Assembly (NCBI RefSeq): GCF_008905045.1
Contig: NZ_VWMY01000062.1
Coordinates: 1-64,000 of the forward strand
Direction: 5' to 3'
DNA from: Streptomyces albicerus
GTDB taxonomy: Bacteria; Actinomycetota; Actinomycetes; Streptomycetales; Streptomycetaceae
Length of the DNA stretch: 64,000 nt
The position numbers were made by a program, and so were the translations under genes. The notes under the pieces are model-generated. The model searched no databases. It saw only the letters and a program-made list of their open reading frames with translations, and was not told the DNA's origin. Within the stretch, counting starts at the first letter, position 1; each line of letters starts with the position of its first letter. This document shows, piece after piece, positions 9,342-18,106 of this stretch.

Positions 9342-10705
9342 TTGGCGGCCTCGTCACCCTCCGCAGGCCTGACGCCCACGACGACCTTGTCGCCCTCGGC
9401 GAGCCGGGCCCCGCCCACCGGGGTCACCTCGGTGTAGCCGTCACCGGAGGTGCCGGGGCGCACCTCGACACGGCGCCGGTCGCCGGAGCGCTCCAGCACG
9501 GTGACCCTGGTGCGCGAGTCGGCCCCGGCGGACAGCGCGGAGACCGGGACCACCAGGACCTTCCCGCCGGATGAACCCGCCTCGACGGTGAGCCGTACAT
9601 CCTGACCCGCGAGGCGGCCGGGGAGTGCGCGGTCCGGTTTCACGGTGACCGCGTACCCCTGTCCGGCGGGCGCCTCCGCGGCCGCCCCCTCGCCGTCCGC
9701 CTCGGGAACCGTGGGAGTGTTCGCGACGGCGCTGACCGTGCCGGTCAGTTCGTCGCCGTACACCTCGGACAGCACCTGGACCTTCTGGCCCGGGCGGATC
9801 AGGTCCTTCTCCTGGGCGCCGAGGAAACCCGTGACGACGAGCTTCCCCGCGGAGACGGTGGCGAGTTTCTCGCCCGCGGCCGCTCCGACCTTGGCGGTCA
9901 TGCTGTCGACCCGGGCGGGGAAACCGGAGAGGAACACCACCTCGGAGGCGGGCACCATCGGCCCCGACACCGCCTCGGCATCGGCCAGTTCGGACTCGGC
10001 CTCGGCCAGGTCCTCGCGTGCGTAACGGATCTCGTCGGCGTCGGCCTTGTCCCGCACGAGGCCGTCGAGCGCGCGCTGGGCACCCTTCACCTCGTCGCGT
10101 GCGCCCTCCAGGGGGTCGCCGCCGTCCTTGCCGCCGCCCGTGGTCACCGGCTCGTAGCCGATGGACGCGTACAACGCGCCGACGGCCGCCTTGGTGCCCG
10201 CGCCGAAGGTGCCCGCGGCGTCGGCGCCCGTGGCATGACCGAGGTCGCGCAGCGCCTCCTGGAGCTGGCGTACGTCATCTCCGTGGGAGCCGGGCTTGAG
10301 GTCCCGGTAGACGGGGAGCTTGCCGCGCAGCGCGAACACCGGGCGGCCCGACACCTCGACGAGGACCCGGCCGCCTCGGAACGTCTGGCCCGAGCGCACC
10401 ATGACCTTGGTGACCACGGGCCTGGCGGCGTCCTCCGCGGCCGTTCCGCCCGGGGCGATGTCCACCGTCTGCGACGCCGAGACCGCACCCCGTGTGACGA
10501 CCGTGTCGGCGAGCACGCGCCGTTCGACGGTTGCGGTGAGGACATCGGGGGCCGGCGGCTGCGCCTCGGCGGCGGCCTGCGCCGGCGACTTCACATAGAC
10601 CGAGGTCCACAGCGCGGCGCCGACAAGCACCACGGACCCCACGGCGACGGCGGTCAGCGACCGCTTGCGCCGGGTCAGGCCGGAGCTGTCCCCCTGTTTC
10701 GACAC
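9338..10705 (-). CDS. MacA-like membrane-fusion adaptor with peptidoglycan-binding domain
   Basis: This is the first gene of the tripartite ABC operon. It has a cytosolic basic N-terminus, one membrane anchor (about residues 20-40, AVGSVVLVGAALWTSVYV), a biotinyl/HlyD-like segment (VVTKVMVRSGQTFRGGRVL), an inserted PG_binding_1 domain (HGDDVRQLQEALRDLG), a helical hairpin and a C-terminal beta-barrel region. Such adaptors in actinobacteria link an ABC exporter to the wall. The GTG at 10705 (MSKQGDSSG) has GGGGGAG six bases upstream; a TTG at 10720 is in frame but weaker. The product is 455 residues. Confidence 0.85.
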   Translation of the reverse strand: MSKQGDSSGLTRRKRSLTAVAVGSVVLVGAALWTSVYVKSPAQAAAEAQPPAPDVLTATVERRVLADTVVTRGAVSASQTVDIAPGGTAAEDAARPVVTKVMVRSGQTFRGGRVLVEVSGRPVFALRGKLPVYRDLKPGSHGDDVRQLQEALRDLGHATGADAAGTFGAGTKAAVGALYASIGYEPVTTGGGKDGGDPLEGARDEVKGAQRALDGLVRDKADADEIRYAREDLAEAESELADAEAVSGPMVPASEVVFLSGFPARVDSMTAKVGAAAGEKLATVSAGKLVVTGFLGAQEKDLIRPGQKVQVLSEVYGDELTGTVSAVANTPTVPEADGEGAAAEAPAGQGYAVTVKPDRALPGRLAGQDVRLTVEAGSSGGKVLVVPVSALSAGADSRTRVTVLERSGDRRRVEVRPGTSGDGYTEVTPVGGARLAEGDKVVVGVRPAEGDEAAK

Positions 10706-10790
10706 CGCACACTCCCCCAACTGTGGACGAGGTGTGCCGGGTCAGGGCGTCACATCGTCATGGTCGCCCAAGAGATGACCATTTGACTTC

Positions 10791-10855
10791 GATCACTGTC
10801 AAGTCGCTTTCGTTTCACGCCCTTTACCGAACGATCACTTACGGCCACAGTGATC
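10791..10855. promoter_or_regulatory. Candidate operator: three GATCACT half-sites
   Basis: The region between the divergent adaptor and I36-like genes holds GATCACT at 10791 and 10833 and its inverse AGTGATC at 10849. The last two form a 23-bp palindrome with 7-bp arms. The two direct half-sites are 42 bp apart, about four helical turns. No regulator gene is adjacent, so the binding protein is unknown. Confidence 0.45.
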
Positions 10856-10959
10856 ATTTTTCAGTCATATGGACCGCCCAAGCCACCCATCTGAACAAAA
10901 GTCATGCCAAGATCCTTCGCCGTTGAGCACATAAAGCTCACAAACAACGGGAGGACACC

Positions 10960-11361
10960 ATGAGAGTTCGCTCTCTCTTCGCCGCGGCGGCGCTCGCGCT
11001 CGGGACCATCGCGCTGAGCACGGCGCCGGCTCAGGCCGACTACGACGACGGCAACTGCAACAGCGGTGAGCTGTGCATGTACTACCACTCGACCCAGTAC
11101 GGGGCTTCGTCCTTCAGGGACTTCTACGACGAGGCCCCGAACCACCACCTCGAGGTGTTCCTCTCGAGCGGCGCGGGCAGGGGCCAGGTCGTCGGCAACA
11201 ACGCGTCCTCCGCCAAGTGCGCCGGCACCCGCTACAACTACGCGATCTTCTTCAACTCGAACTTCAACGGGCAGCGGCACAACCACACCTGCGACGGTGT
11301 GCGCCGCAACACGCCTGGCTGGCTGCAGAACAACAACGCGTCCAGCTACGAGCCCTTCTAG
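10960..11361 (+). CDS. Secreted peptidase-inhibitor I36-like protein
   Basis: The product has 133 residues with a signal peptide (MRVRSLFAAAALALG, cleavage near APAQA-DY). The mature part has the I36-like segment LCMYYHSTQYGASSFRDF, a later FFNSNFNG block and four Cys, and ends in NNNASSYEPF, close to the end of the minus-strand homologue. The ATG follows GGGAGGACACC. It heads a three-gene plus-strand set with a lipoprotein and a further secreted protein, divergent from the adaptor-ABC operon. Confidence 0.75.
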   Translation: MRVRSLFAAAALALGTIALSTAPAQADYDDGNCNSGELCMYYHSTQYGASSFRDFYDEAPNHHLEVFLSSGAGRGQVVGNNASSAKCAGTRYNYAIFFNSNFNGQRHNHTCDGVRRNTPGWLQNNNASSYEPF

Positions 11362-11376
11362 GCAGCGGACGACCAC

Positions 11377-12330
11377 ATGTCACGCAGTACCACCGCACGA
11401 CTGCTCGGGGCGGCGCTCGTCTGCGCCGCCCTCGGGCTGACCGGCTGCGCATCTGGTTCGGACAGCGACGACGAACCGGGCAGCCGCTCCAAAGAGGCGC
11501 CTCCGGTCGACTTCAAGAACCCTCCGAAGGTCACGGCCACACCGTCCATGTCCGGCGCGCGCAATCTGCAACTGCCGCTGGAGGCGTACGCCTGGACCGA
11601 CGCCGAGGAGCGCACCAAGCGGCAGGGTGAGGATCTGCTCGCCGCCGACTGCATGCGCGACTTCGGCTTCGGCCTGGAGCCGCGACCCCTCTACCGGGGC
11701 GACAAGGCGCTGCGCGACGCCCACCGTTACGGCGTGACCGACCCGGCCACCGCCTCGCGCTACGGCTACCACCCGGACCCCACCGCGCGCGGCGCCAAAC
11801 CGCCGAAGGAGAACTACTCGCCCGCCGAGTCCCTTGTGCTGTTCGGACCGCAGGACGGTCAGAAGGCGCAGCAGGAGCAGAACGGCAAGGCGATCCCGAA
11901 GGGGGGCTGCTGGGGCAAGTCCCTGCGCGACCTCGCCTCCGCGGGGCCCAAGGTCCACCCGGACAAGGAGGAGTTCGCGGACCAGCTCGCCGGCTACACC
12001 TATCAGGAGTCGCAGAAGGACTCCCGGGTGAAGAAGGTGTTCGCCGCCTGGTCGGCCTGCATGAAGGAGAGCGGCTACTCCTACGCACACCCCATGGCCG
12101 CCGTCGAGGACAAGCGGTTCGCGCAGGCGCCGAACGCCACGCCGGAGGAGATCCGGGTGGCCGAGGCCGATGTCGCGTGCAAGCGCAAGCACAACGTGAT
12201 CGGCACCTGGTACGCCGTCGAAGTCGCGTACCAGAACCGGGCCGTCGAGAAGAACCAGCAGCAGCTGAACACGCTCAAGGACCGCAAGGAAGCGATCCTC
12301 AAGGCCGCCGCGGCGGCCGGCGCCCGCTGA
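11377..12330 (+). CDS. Lipoprotein of unknown function (paralogue of the minus-strand copy)
   Basis: A 317-residue product with lipobox LTGC near residue 24. The mature domain shares with the lipoprotein at 6441-7319 the blocks HRYGV, RYGYH, GGCWGKS, SQKDSRV, WSACMKESGYSYAHPM and ADVACKRK, and a Lys/Gln-rich helical C-terminus. Function is unrecognised. It starts 15 bp after the I36-like gene and is followed after about 60 bp by another secreted protein, so the three are probably cotranscribed. The repeated I36-lipoprotein pairing on both strands argues that the pair is a functional unit. Confidence 0.72.
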   Translation: MSRSTTARLLGAALVCAALGLTGCASGSDSDDEPGSRSKEAPPVDFKNPPKVTATPSMSGARNLQLPLEAYAWTDAEERTKRQGEDLLAADCMRDFGFGLEPRPLYRGDKALRDAHRYGVTDPATASRYGYHPDPTARGAKPPKENYSPAESLVLFGPQDGQKAQQEQNGKAIPKGGCWGKSLRDLASAGPKVHPDKEEFADQLAGYTYQESQKDSRVKKVFAAWSACMKESGYSYAHPMAAVEDKRFAQAPNATPEEIRVAEADVACKRKHNVIGTWYAVEVAYQNRAVEKNQQQLNTLKDRKEAILKAAAAAGAR

Positions 12331-12389
12331 CCCACCACGCGGCACACGGCACCGGAGGCCCGGTGACACGAACACACGGGGAGATACCG

Positions 12390-12755
12390 ATGAAGAAGAT
12401 CCGTTTCATGACGGCGGCCGCGTCCGCACTGCTGACCGCGGGCGCCCTGACCGCCACGGCTCCGTCAGCCTCCGCGGCCGCCGACGCCTGCGTTCGCCCC
12501 AGCTGGTCGAACAAGTCGACCGGCGTCGGGCACGCCAAGGAGGGCTTCGCGCGGGTCCGCCTCGGCCCGAGCTCGGACTGCGCGGTGAACATCGCGGTCG
12601 GCGGCAACTACAACCTGTACTACGACTGCTGGGTGATCAACTCCGCCGGGAACCGCTGGACGCATGTCGACGTGCCCAGCTCCGCCACCGGCGGCTGGGT
12701 GTGGAACGGGAATCTGGACGACGGCGGTTCGGTGGCCGACAGCAGCAAGTGCTGA
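12390..12755 (+). CDS. Small secreted protein of unknown function
   Basis: The product has 121 residues, with a signal peptide (MKKIRFMTAAASALLTAG) cleaved near SASAA. The mature domain of about 85 residues has four Cys and the segment FARVRLGPSSDCAVNIAV, suggestive of a small beta-rich (possibly SH3-like) fold. I do not recognise a family with certainty. The ATG has GGGGAGATACC upstream. It is the last gene of the plus-strand set and is followed by a strong terminator. Confidence 0.68.
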   Translation: MKKIRFMTAAASALLTAGALTATAPSASAAADACVRPSWSNKSTGVGHAKEGFARVRLGPSSDCAVNIAVGGNYNLYYDCWVINSAGNRWTHVDVPSSATGGWVWNGNLDDGGSVADSSKC

Positions 12756-12785
12756 ACCTCCGACGGGAGTTCGTACTCGGACCGC

Positions 12786-12822
12786 ACGACGGCGCCCGGC
12801 GGTGTACGCCGGGCGCCGTCGT
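12786..12822. terminator. Perfect 16-bp hairpin terminator
   Basis: ACGACGGCGCCCGGCG and its exact reverse complement flank a 5-base loop. It lies between the end of the small secreted protein gene and the convergent glycosyltransferase gene, so it can serve both strands. Confidence 0.88.
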
Positions 12823-12863
12823 GTCGTCTCCGGACCCTGCCGCTGTCGCTGCCGCTGTCGAGA

Positions 12864-13892
12864 TCAGGCCTCGCTCAGCACCGCTGGCCGCCGTGAAGCG
12901 ATGACCTTCTTCGCCAGCGACTTCGGGCTGGTCAGAAAGCCGAAGCCCCACGACATGTGCATGGTGGCAAGGGCGACGGGAATCTGCAGCCGCGCCTTCA
13001 GTGACAGCCCCTTGCCCGCGGGGACGGACCCGAGGGCGATCGCCGCGAGGTAGCCGCCGGGGACCAGGAAGCCCCAGGGGGTCAGGGCGGCGCCGGCCAC
13101 GATGCCGGCCGCGATCGCGCACACCGCGACCGGTGGGGCGAGGTAGCGCAGGTTGATCGAGCCGGAGTGGTAGCGGGCGACGACGTGGCGCCAACGGCCG
13201 TAGTCCTTGTACTGCTTGGCCAGGGCCCTCACCGAAGGGCGCGGGCGGTACGAGACGCGCAGTTCGGGCGAGAACCAGATGAGGCCGCCCGCTTCCCTGA
13301 TCCGGAAGTTCAGCTCCCAGTCCTGGGCGCGGATGAACTCCTCGTTGTAGCCGCCCTGTTGCTCCAGGGCCTCGCGCCGGAAGACGCCCAGGTACACGGT
13401 CTCGGCCTTTCCGGCCTCGCCGCCCGTGTGGAAGGCCGCGTTGCCCACGCCGATCTTCGACGTCATGGCCGCGGCGACCGCGTGCTCCCAGTCGTTCTCG
13501 CCCTCGGCGTGCATGATGCCGCCGACGTTCTGCGCGCCGGTCTCCTCCAGGAGGCGGACGGCGGTCGCGATGTAGTTCGGCGAGAGAATGCCGTGCCCGT
13601 CGACGCGTACCACGATCGGGTGGCGGGACGCCTTGATCGCGGCGTTCAGCGCGGCGGGGGTGCGGCCGGTCGGGTTCGGGACCGTGTGTACACGAGAGTC
13701 CTCGCGTACGAGTTCGGCCGCGATCTCGTCCGTACGGTCCGTCGAGGGACCGATGGCGATCACGACCTCCATCTCGCCTGCGTACTCCTGGGCGAGGATC
13801 GCTTGGACGGCTCCGCGCAGATGCCGTTCCTCGTTGAGGACGGGCATGATCACGGACACGGCGGGGAGCTGCACGTCGGGCTTGGCGTTCAT
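12864..13892 (-). CDS. Family 2 glycosyltransferase (membrane-associated)
   Basis: A 342-residue GT-A enzyme. The N-terminal VSVIMPVLNEERHL and the metal-binding VVRVDGHG (DxD-like) mark GT2; AQDWELNFRIREAG corresponds to the acceptor-side ED/QxxRW region. The C-terminus has two hydrophobic segments (AVCAIAAGIVAGAALTPWG and a following one), so it sits on the inner membrane face and probably uses a nucleotide sugar with a lipid acceptor. It is divergent from an LCP gene, consistent with a wall-polymer role, but donor and acceptor are not evident. Confidence 0.87.
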   Translation of the reverse strand: MNAKPDVQLPAVSVIMPVLNEERHLRGAVQAILAQEYAGEMEVVIAIGPSTDRTDEIAAELVREDSRVHTVPNPTGRTPAALNAAIKASRHPIVVRVDGHGILSPNYIATAVRLLEETGAQNVGGIMHAEGENDWEHAVAAAMTSKIGVGNAAFHTGGEAGKAETVYLGVFRREALEQQGGYNEEFIRAQDWELNFRIREAGGLIWFSPELRVSYRPRPSVRALAKQYKDYGRWRHVVARYHSGSINLRYLAPPVAVCAIAAGIVAGAALTPWGFLVPGGYLAAIALGSVPAGKGLSLKARLQIPVALATMHMSWGFGFLTSPKSLAKKVIASRRPAVLSEA

Positions 13893-14019
13893 CGCGGATT
13901 ACGTTACCGCGAATGGGGGACACGGACGCGCGCCGCCCGGTCCCTGCGCCGGGCCGCAGATCGTATGGCCCTACGGTGCTCACGGACCCCCACACCCGGC
14001 CGACGCGGAGGTGTCCGCC

Positions 14020-15468
14020 TTGTCCTCCCCGCCCCGCTCCCCCGCGCGCCCTCAACGGCCCCGCCCCCGGCGGACGCCCGTACGGCGCAAGCGGCCGCGC
14101 TGGGCCATGCGGGTGGCGACCTCGCTGTCGGTGGCCGTGCTCGCGGCGGCCGGCATCGGGCACGCGGTGGTCACGGGGCTCGACTCCGACATCAACCGGA
14201 TCGACCCCTTCAAGGACATGAAGAACCGGCCCGCGCGGGGCGACGGCATGAACGTGCTCCTCGTCGGCACCGACGGCCGGGACCGGATCACACCGGCGGA
14301 GAAGAAGAAGTACCGGCTCGGTGGCGCCCCCTGCCGCTGCACGGACACGATCATGATCGTGCACCTCTCCGAGGACCGGCAGCGGGCCAGCATCGTGAGC
14401 CTGCCGCGCGACTCGTACGCCGAGACGCCCGCGCACACCGACAGGACCACCGGCAAACAGCACAAGGCGCACCCGCTCAAGCTCAACGCCGCGTACGCGG
14501 AAGGCGGACCCCAGCTGACCGTCCGCACCGTCGAGAACATGACCCATGTGAAGATCGACCACTATCTGGAGGTCGACTTCACCAGCTTCATGAAGACCGT
14601 GGACGTCCTCGGCGGGGTGCGGATCTGTACGGTGCGGCCGCTGAAGGACACGTACACCGGGCTCGACCTGCCGGCCGGGACGCACGATCTGAACGGCGGG
14701 CAGGCCCTGCAGTACGTGCGCGCGCGGCACACCGACGGGGCTTCGGACCTCGGCCGGATGCAGCGTCAGCAGCGGTTCCTGGCCGCGCTGATCGCCCGGG
14801 CCACCTCGTCCGGGGTGCTGCTCAACCCGATCAAGTTCCAGGACGTGACAGGGGCCGTGCTCGGCTCGGTGCGCGCGGACAAGGGCTTCGGGACGGACGA
14901 GCTGATCGACCTGGGGCGGGCGATGCGGACCTTCTCGCCGTCCTCGTCGGAGTTCACGACCGTCCCGATCGGGACGATGGGGTACGCCGTGAAGGGCATC
15001 GGCTCGACCCTGAAGTGGGACGAGAAGAAGGCGGGCCGGCTGTTCAGGACCCTGCGCGACGACAAGCCGCTCGCCCCCCACCGGGTCCGCTCGAAGGCCC
15101 TGCTCGTCGATGTCGCCCCGCAGCAGATCCGGGTCCAGGTCGAGAACGGCACCACGACCCCCGGGCTCGGCCGCCGCGTCGACAGCGCCCTGGCCGCCAC
15201 CGGCTTCCGCACGACACGGGCTCCCGTGAACGCCCGCGACCGCTCGGTCCACCGCACGGTCGTCCAGTACGACCCCGGCTGGGACCGCTCCGCGAAGTCC
15301 CTCGCGACGGCCCTGCCGGGCAGCGAACTACGACCGGCAAAGGGCCTGGGCCCCTTACTGAGGGTGATCGCGGGCTCGGACTTCAAGGAGGTCCGAAAGG
15401 TACGGGCAGAGGACCCGACCCAGGGTGAGTTCGGCGCGGTGACAGGAGACCAGGTGGTATGCCCGTAG
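14020..15468 (+). CDS. LCP family protein with LytR_C domain and a TTA codon
   Basis: The N-terminus is very basic (Pro/Arg-rich), then a membrane segment (SLSVAVLAAAGIGHAVV), an LCP domain with VLLVGTDGRD, SLPRD and YVRARHTDGASDLGR, and a LytR_C domain from IRVQVENGT. I chose the TTG at 14020 because GGAGG at 14007-14011 is 8 bases upstream; a GTG at 14011 is the alternative. Codon 446 (15355-15357) is TTA, read in Streptomyces by the developmentally controlled bldA tRNA. The last 50 codons also use more rare A/T-ending codons than the rest. Confidence 0.85.
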   Translation: MSSPPRSPARPQRPRPRRTPVRRKRPRWAMRVATSLSVAVLAAAGIGHAVVTGLDSDINRIDPFKDMKNRPARGDGMNVLLVGTDGRDRITPAEKKKYRLGGAPCRCTDTIMIVHLSEDRQRASIVSLPRDSYAETPAHTDRTTGKQHKAHPLKLNAAYAEGGPQLTVRTVENMTHVKIDHYLEVDFTSFMKTVDVLGGVRICTVRPLKDTYTGLDLPAGTHDLNGGQALQYVRARHTDGASDLGRMQRQQRFLAALIARATSSGVLLNPIKFQDVTGAVLGSVRADKGFGTDELIDLGRAMRTFSPSSSEFTTVPIGTMGYAVKGIGSTLKWDEKKAGRLFRTLRDDKPLAPHRVRSKALLVDVAPQQIRVQVENGTTTPGLGRRVDSALAATGFRTTRAPVNARDRSVHRTVVQYDPGWDRSAKSLATALPGSELRPAKGLGPLLRVIAGSDFKEVRKVRAEDPTQGEFGAVTGDQVVCP

Positions 15469-15535
15469 ACCACCAATCCACCGAGGGCCCACCTCCGAAT
15501 CCCCCAGCGAACCTTCAAATCCCGACCGACAAGGG

Positions 15536-15590
15536 CGCGCCCCTCAGGGGCGCGGGGAACTGCGCGACCAGCCACATCCGGCCCGCAGCT
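15536..15590. repeat. Dispersed intergenic repeat, copy 1
   Basis: GCGCCCCTCAGGGGCGC palindrome followed by GGGGAACTGCGCGACCAGCC, between convergent LCP and thioesterase genes. Confidence 0.75.
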
Positions 15591-15610
15591 TCCACACGAC
15601 CCGCGGAGCC

Positions 15611-16159
15611 CTAGTCATCCAGCCCCTCAGCGGAACGTTTCTCCCGCAACTCCATGATCGCCCGCCGCCGAGCAAGCCGATGGGTACGACGGATCTGCGC
15701 CTCCTGATACCGACGCCGATCCCGCTCACTCTCCGCAACCACCGGAGGTACCCGTCGGGGCTTGCCATCGGCGTCAACCGCGGCGAAAACGAGATAGGCC
15801 GAACCGACCTGCTGGGGTGGCGTCGACTCGTTCCATCGCTCGGCGAGAACGCGGACGCCGACCTCCATCGACGTACGACCCGTCCAGTTGACCTGTGCCT
15901 TCACATGGACCAGGTCGCCTACGCGCACCGGTTCCAGGAAGGCCATCTCGTCCATCGAGGCGGTGACGGCGGGCCCGCCGGAGTGCCGGCCGGCCACGGC
16001 GCCGGCCGCGTCGTCGACCAGCTTCATGATCACTCCACCGTGCACCGTTCCCAGGAGGTTGGTGTCGTTGTGGGTCATGATGTGGCTGAGGGTGGTCCGG
16101 GACGCCGAAATCGGCTTGCCCGGAATATCGGATTCCGGGGCGCGAGCCTGGTCTGTCAT
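15611..16159 (-). CDS. Acyl-CoA thioesterase, hotdog fold
   Basis: The product has 182 residues with the acyl-CoA hydrolase motif NLLGTVHGGVIMKLVDDAAG, in which the Asp and Gly-rich helix mark the active site, and VRVGDLVHVKAQVNWTGRTS later in the hotdog domain. It would hydrolyse acyl-CoA thioesters in the cytosol. The C-terminus is an Arg-rich helix. The ATG at 16159 (MTDQARAPES) was preferred; a longer in-frame reading to 16270 has no good ribosome site and runs into the promoter region of the divergent LCP gene. Confidence 0.88.
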   Translation of the reverse strand: MTDQARAPESDIPGKPISASRTTLSHIMTHNDTNLLGTVHGGVIMKLVDDAAGAVAGRHSGGPAVTASMDEMAFLEPVRVGDLVHVKAQVNWTGRTSMEVGVRVLAERWNESTPPQQVGSAYLVFAAVDADGKPRRVPPVVAESERDRRRYQEAQIRRTHRLARRRAIMELREKRSAEGLDD

Positions 16160-16278
16160 GGCGTCCACCTTATGCCGGGGCGTGCAAGGGCTGATTTGCA
16201 TCAGCTCTGCAACAGCCGTGGTGCGATTTTCCGAAGACTCTTGTATGCAGCACAGGCGGGCACTGCACACTGGGGCGC

Positions 16279-17556
16279 ATGAACGATTGGCCCCAGGGAC
16301 GGTCCGGAAACAACGGCGGCGACCAGTACGGCCGCGGCAGCGCGAGCGCCAGGCCCGAGGGCGCCCGCGTGATGCGGCAGGTGCAGCGCGGCCCCGGGGC
16401 CGTTCCGCGCTCCTCGCCGCCTCGAGGGGTCCCGCCGCAGCCGACGTACACGGACGGCTACGGCGAGGGCGGCTACGACAGCGGGTACAACACGGGCCAG
16501 GTGTACGGCTCGCCGGGCGGCGGGGGTCCTGAGGACCCGCCGGGGCCGCACGGGCGGGGGCCGCGGCCCGCGCCGAACTGGCGCCGGCGGATCAAGTGGA
16601 CCGCGATCACGCTGGTCACGCTCCTGCTCGTGGTCTCCGTCAGCACGTACTTCTGGGCCGACTCCAAGCTCAACCGGGACGTCGACCTGTCGAAGGTCAT
16701 CGACCGGCCCGACGCGGGCGAGGGCACGAACTACCTGATCGTCGGCTCCGACAGCCGCGAGGGCATGTCCGCGGAGGAGAAGAAGAAGCTCCACACGGGC
16801 TCCGCCGACGGCAAGCGCACGGACTCGATGATGATCCTGCACGTCGGCGACAACGGGAACACGATGATCTCGCTGCCGCGCGACTCGAATGTGACGATCC
16901 CCACGTTCAAGGGCTCCGAGTCCGGCAAGACCTTCCCGGGCACCGGCCGTCAGGTGAAGCTGAACGCGGCGTACGCGGAGGACGGGCCCGAGCTGCTCGT
17001 GCGTACCGTCGAGGCCAACACCGGGCTGCGTATCGACCACTACGCGGAGATCGGCTTCGCCGGCTTCGCGAAGATCGTCGACTCCGTCGGCGGCGTGGAG
17101 ATCGAGATCCCCAAGGGCGGCATGAAGGACGACAAGTCCGGCGCCGACTTCGAGGCGGGCAAGCAGACCCTCAACGGCGAGCAGGCGCTGGCCTTCGTGC
17201 GTACCCGGTACGCGCTGGCGGGCAGCGACCTGGACCGTACGAAGAACCAGCAGAAGTTCCTCGCGGCCCTCGCCAACCAGACGGCCACCCCGTCCACGAT
17301 CCTGAACCCCTTCAAGCTCTACCCGACGATGAGCTCCAGCCTCGGCACCCTCACCGTCGACAAGGACATGTCCCTCTGGGACCTCGCCTCCATGTTCTGG
17401 GCCATGAAGGGCATCACCGGCGGCGACGGCAAGTCCATGAACATGCCCATCTCCGGCAACTCCGCCAACGGCAACCTCCAGTGGGACACCACCAAGGTCA
17501 AGCAACTGGTGGAGGAGCTGAAGAACGACGAGAAGGTAACGGTGTCGGGCAACTGA
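16279..17556 (+). CDS. LCP family protein without LytR_C domain
   Basis: A 425-residue LCP protein with a long cytosolic tail of about 100 residues rich in Gly, Pro, Tyr and Arg, one membrane segment (WTAITLVTLLLVVSVSTYFWA), and an LCP domain carrying YLIVGSDSR, SLPRD and FVRTRYALAGSDLDR. It ends shortly after the LCP domain. It is divergent from the thioesterase gene and followed by its own terminator, so it is probably monocistronic. Role as for other LCP ligases; specificity unknown. Confidence 0.9.
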   Translation: MNDWPQGRSGNNGGDQYGRGSASARPEGARVMRQVQRGPGAVPRSSPPRGVPPQPTYTDGYGEGGYDSGYNTGQVYGSPGGGGPEDPPGPHGRGPRPAPNWRRRIKWTAITLVTLLLVVSVSTYFWADSKLNRDVDLSKVIDRPDAGEGTNYLIVGSDSREGMSAEEKKKLHTGSADGKRTDSMMILHVGDNGNTMISLPRDSNVTIPTFKGSESGKTFPGTGRQVKLNAAYAEDGPELLVRTVEANTGLRIDHYAEIGFAGFAKIVDSVGGVEIEIPKGGMKDDKSGADFEAGKQTLNGEQALAFVRTRYALAGSDLDRTKNQQKFLAALANQTATPSTILNPFKLYPTMSSSLGTLTVDKDMSLWDLASMFWAMKGITGGDGKSMNMPISGNSANGNLQWDTTKVKQLVEELKNDEKVTVSGN

Positions 17557-17586
17557 CCGACCTCCGCCGTACGCGTACGCGTTCCG

Positions 17587-17615
17587 GGGCCCCGCCGATC
17601 CACTCGGCGGGGCCC
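17587..17615 (+). terminator. Terminator after LCP gene
   Basis: GGGCCCCGCCGA pairs perfectly with TCGGCGGGGCCC around a 5-base loop, followed by TTG. Confidence 0.85.
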
Positions 17616-17710
17616 TTGCCGTTGCACCCGCGGTTGCTTGCCGTTGCCCTTGCCGTGCGCCCGCGCGGCCCGGGAGACGGCCTCCTGAGCCCGGATGCCA
17701 GGCTGCCGCC

Positions 17711-18055
17711 ATGACGATCTCCCACCCCACCGGAAGACCGCCCGCCGATCGACCACCGTTCGACGCGGTGCTCTGTGACATCGACAACGCCGGTTGGAGG
17801 AGGACCTGGAGGCAAATGGGTCTGACCGATCTCGCCGACCATGTCGTCAGCAGTGCGCGGGTGGGTGTCGTGAAGCCGGACCGGCGCATCTTCGAGATCG
17901 CCGTTGAACGGGCCGGCGCTCCCGCCGGGCGCTGCCTGTTCGTGGACGACACCCTGGAGAACGTGGAGGCGGCGGTCGCGCTCGGGATGCGGGGGGTCCA
18001 CTATCGCGAACCGGCGGATCTCCGTGGCGCGTTGAGTGCCCTGCTGGACGGCTGA
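17711..18055 (+). pseudogene. Decayed HAD-family hydrolase gene
   Basis: The 114-residue frame begins like a HAD phosphatase (motif I AVLCDIDN) and ends like one (KPDRRIFEIAVERAG, then motif IV LFVDDTLENVEAA), but the cap domain of roughly 100 residues between motif I and the motif II region is missing. Around 17793-17816 a neighbouring frame reads RLEEDLEA directly before MGLTDLADHVV, while the open frame reads GWRRTWRQ there. This shows a deletion plus a compensating 1-base insertion (GCAAATG). Motif I and motif IV remain but a working fold is unlikely. There is no clear ribosome site. Confidence 0.65.
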
Positions 18056-18106
18056 ACTCCGTTTCTGCACGTCTGCAGGGCGGTCCGAGGTGCGCGAAGC
18101 GGCGGA

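Noticed and set aside
12637..15252. 871-codon open frame on the minus strand
   Set aside because: Covers an LCP gene in antisense and the glycosyltransferase in the wrong frame.
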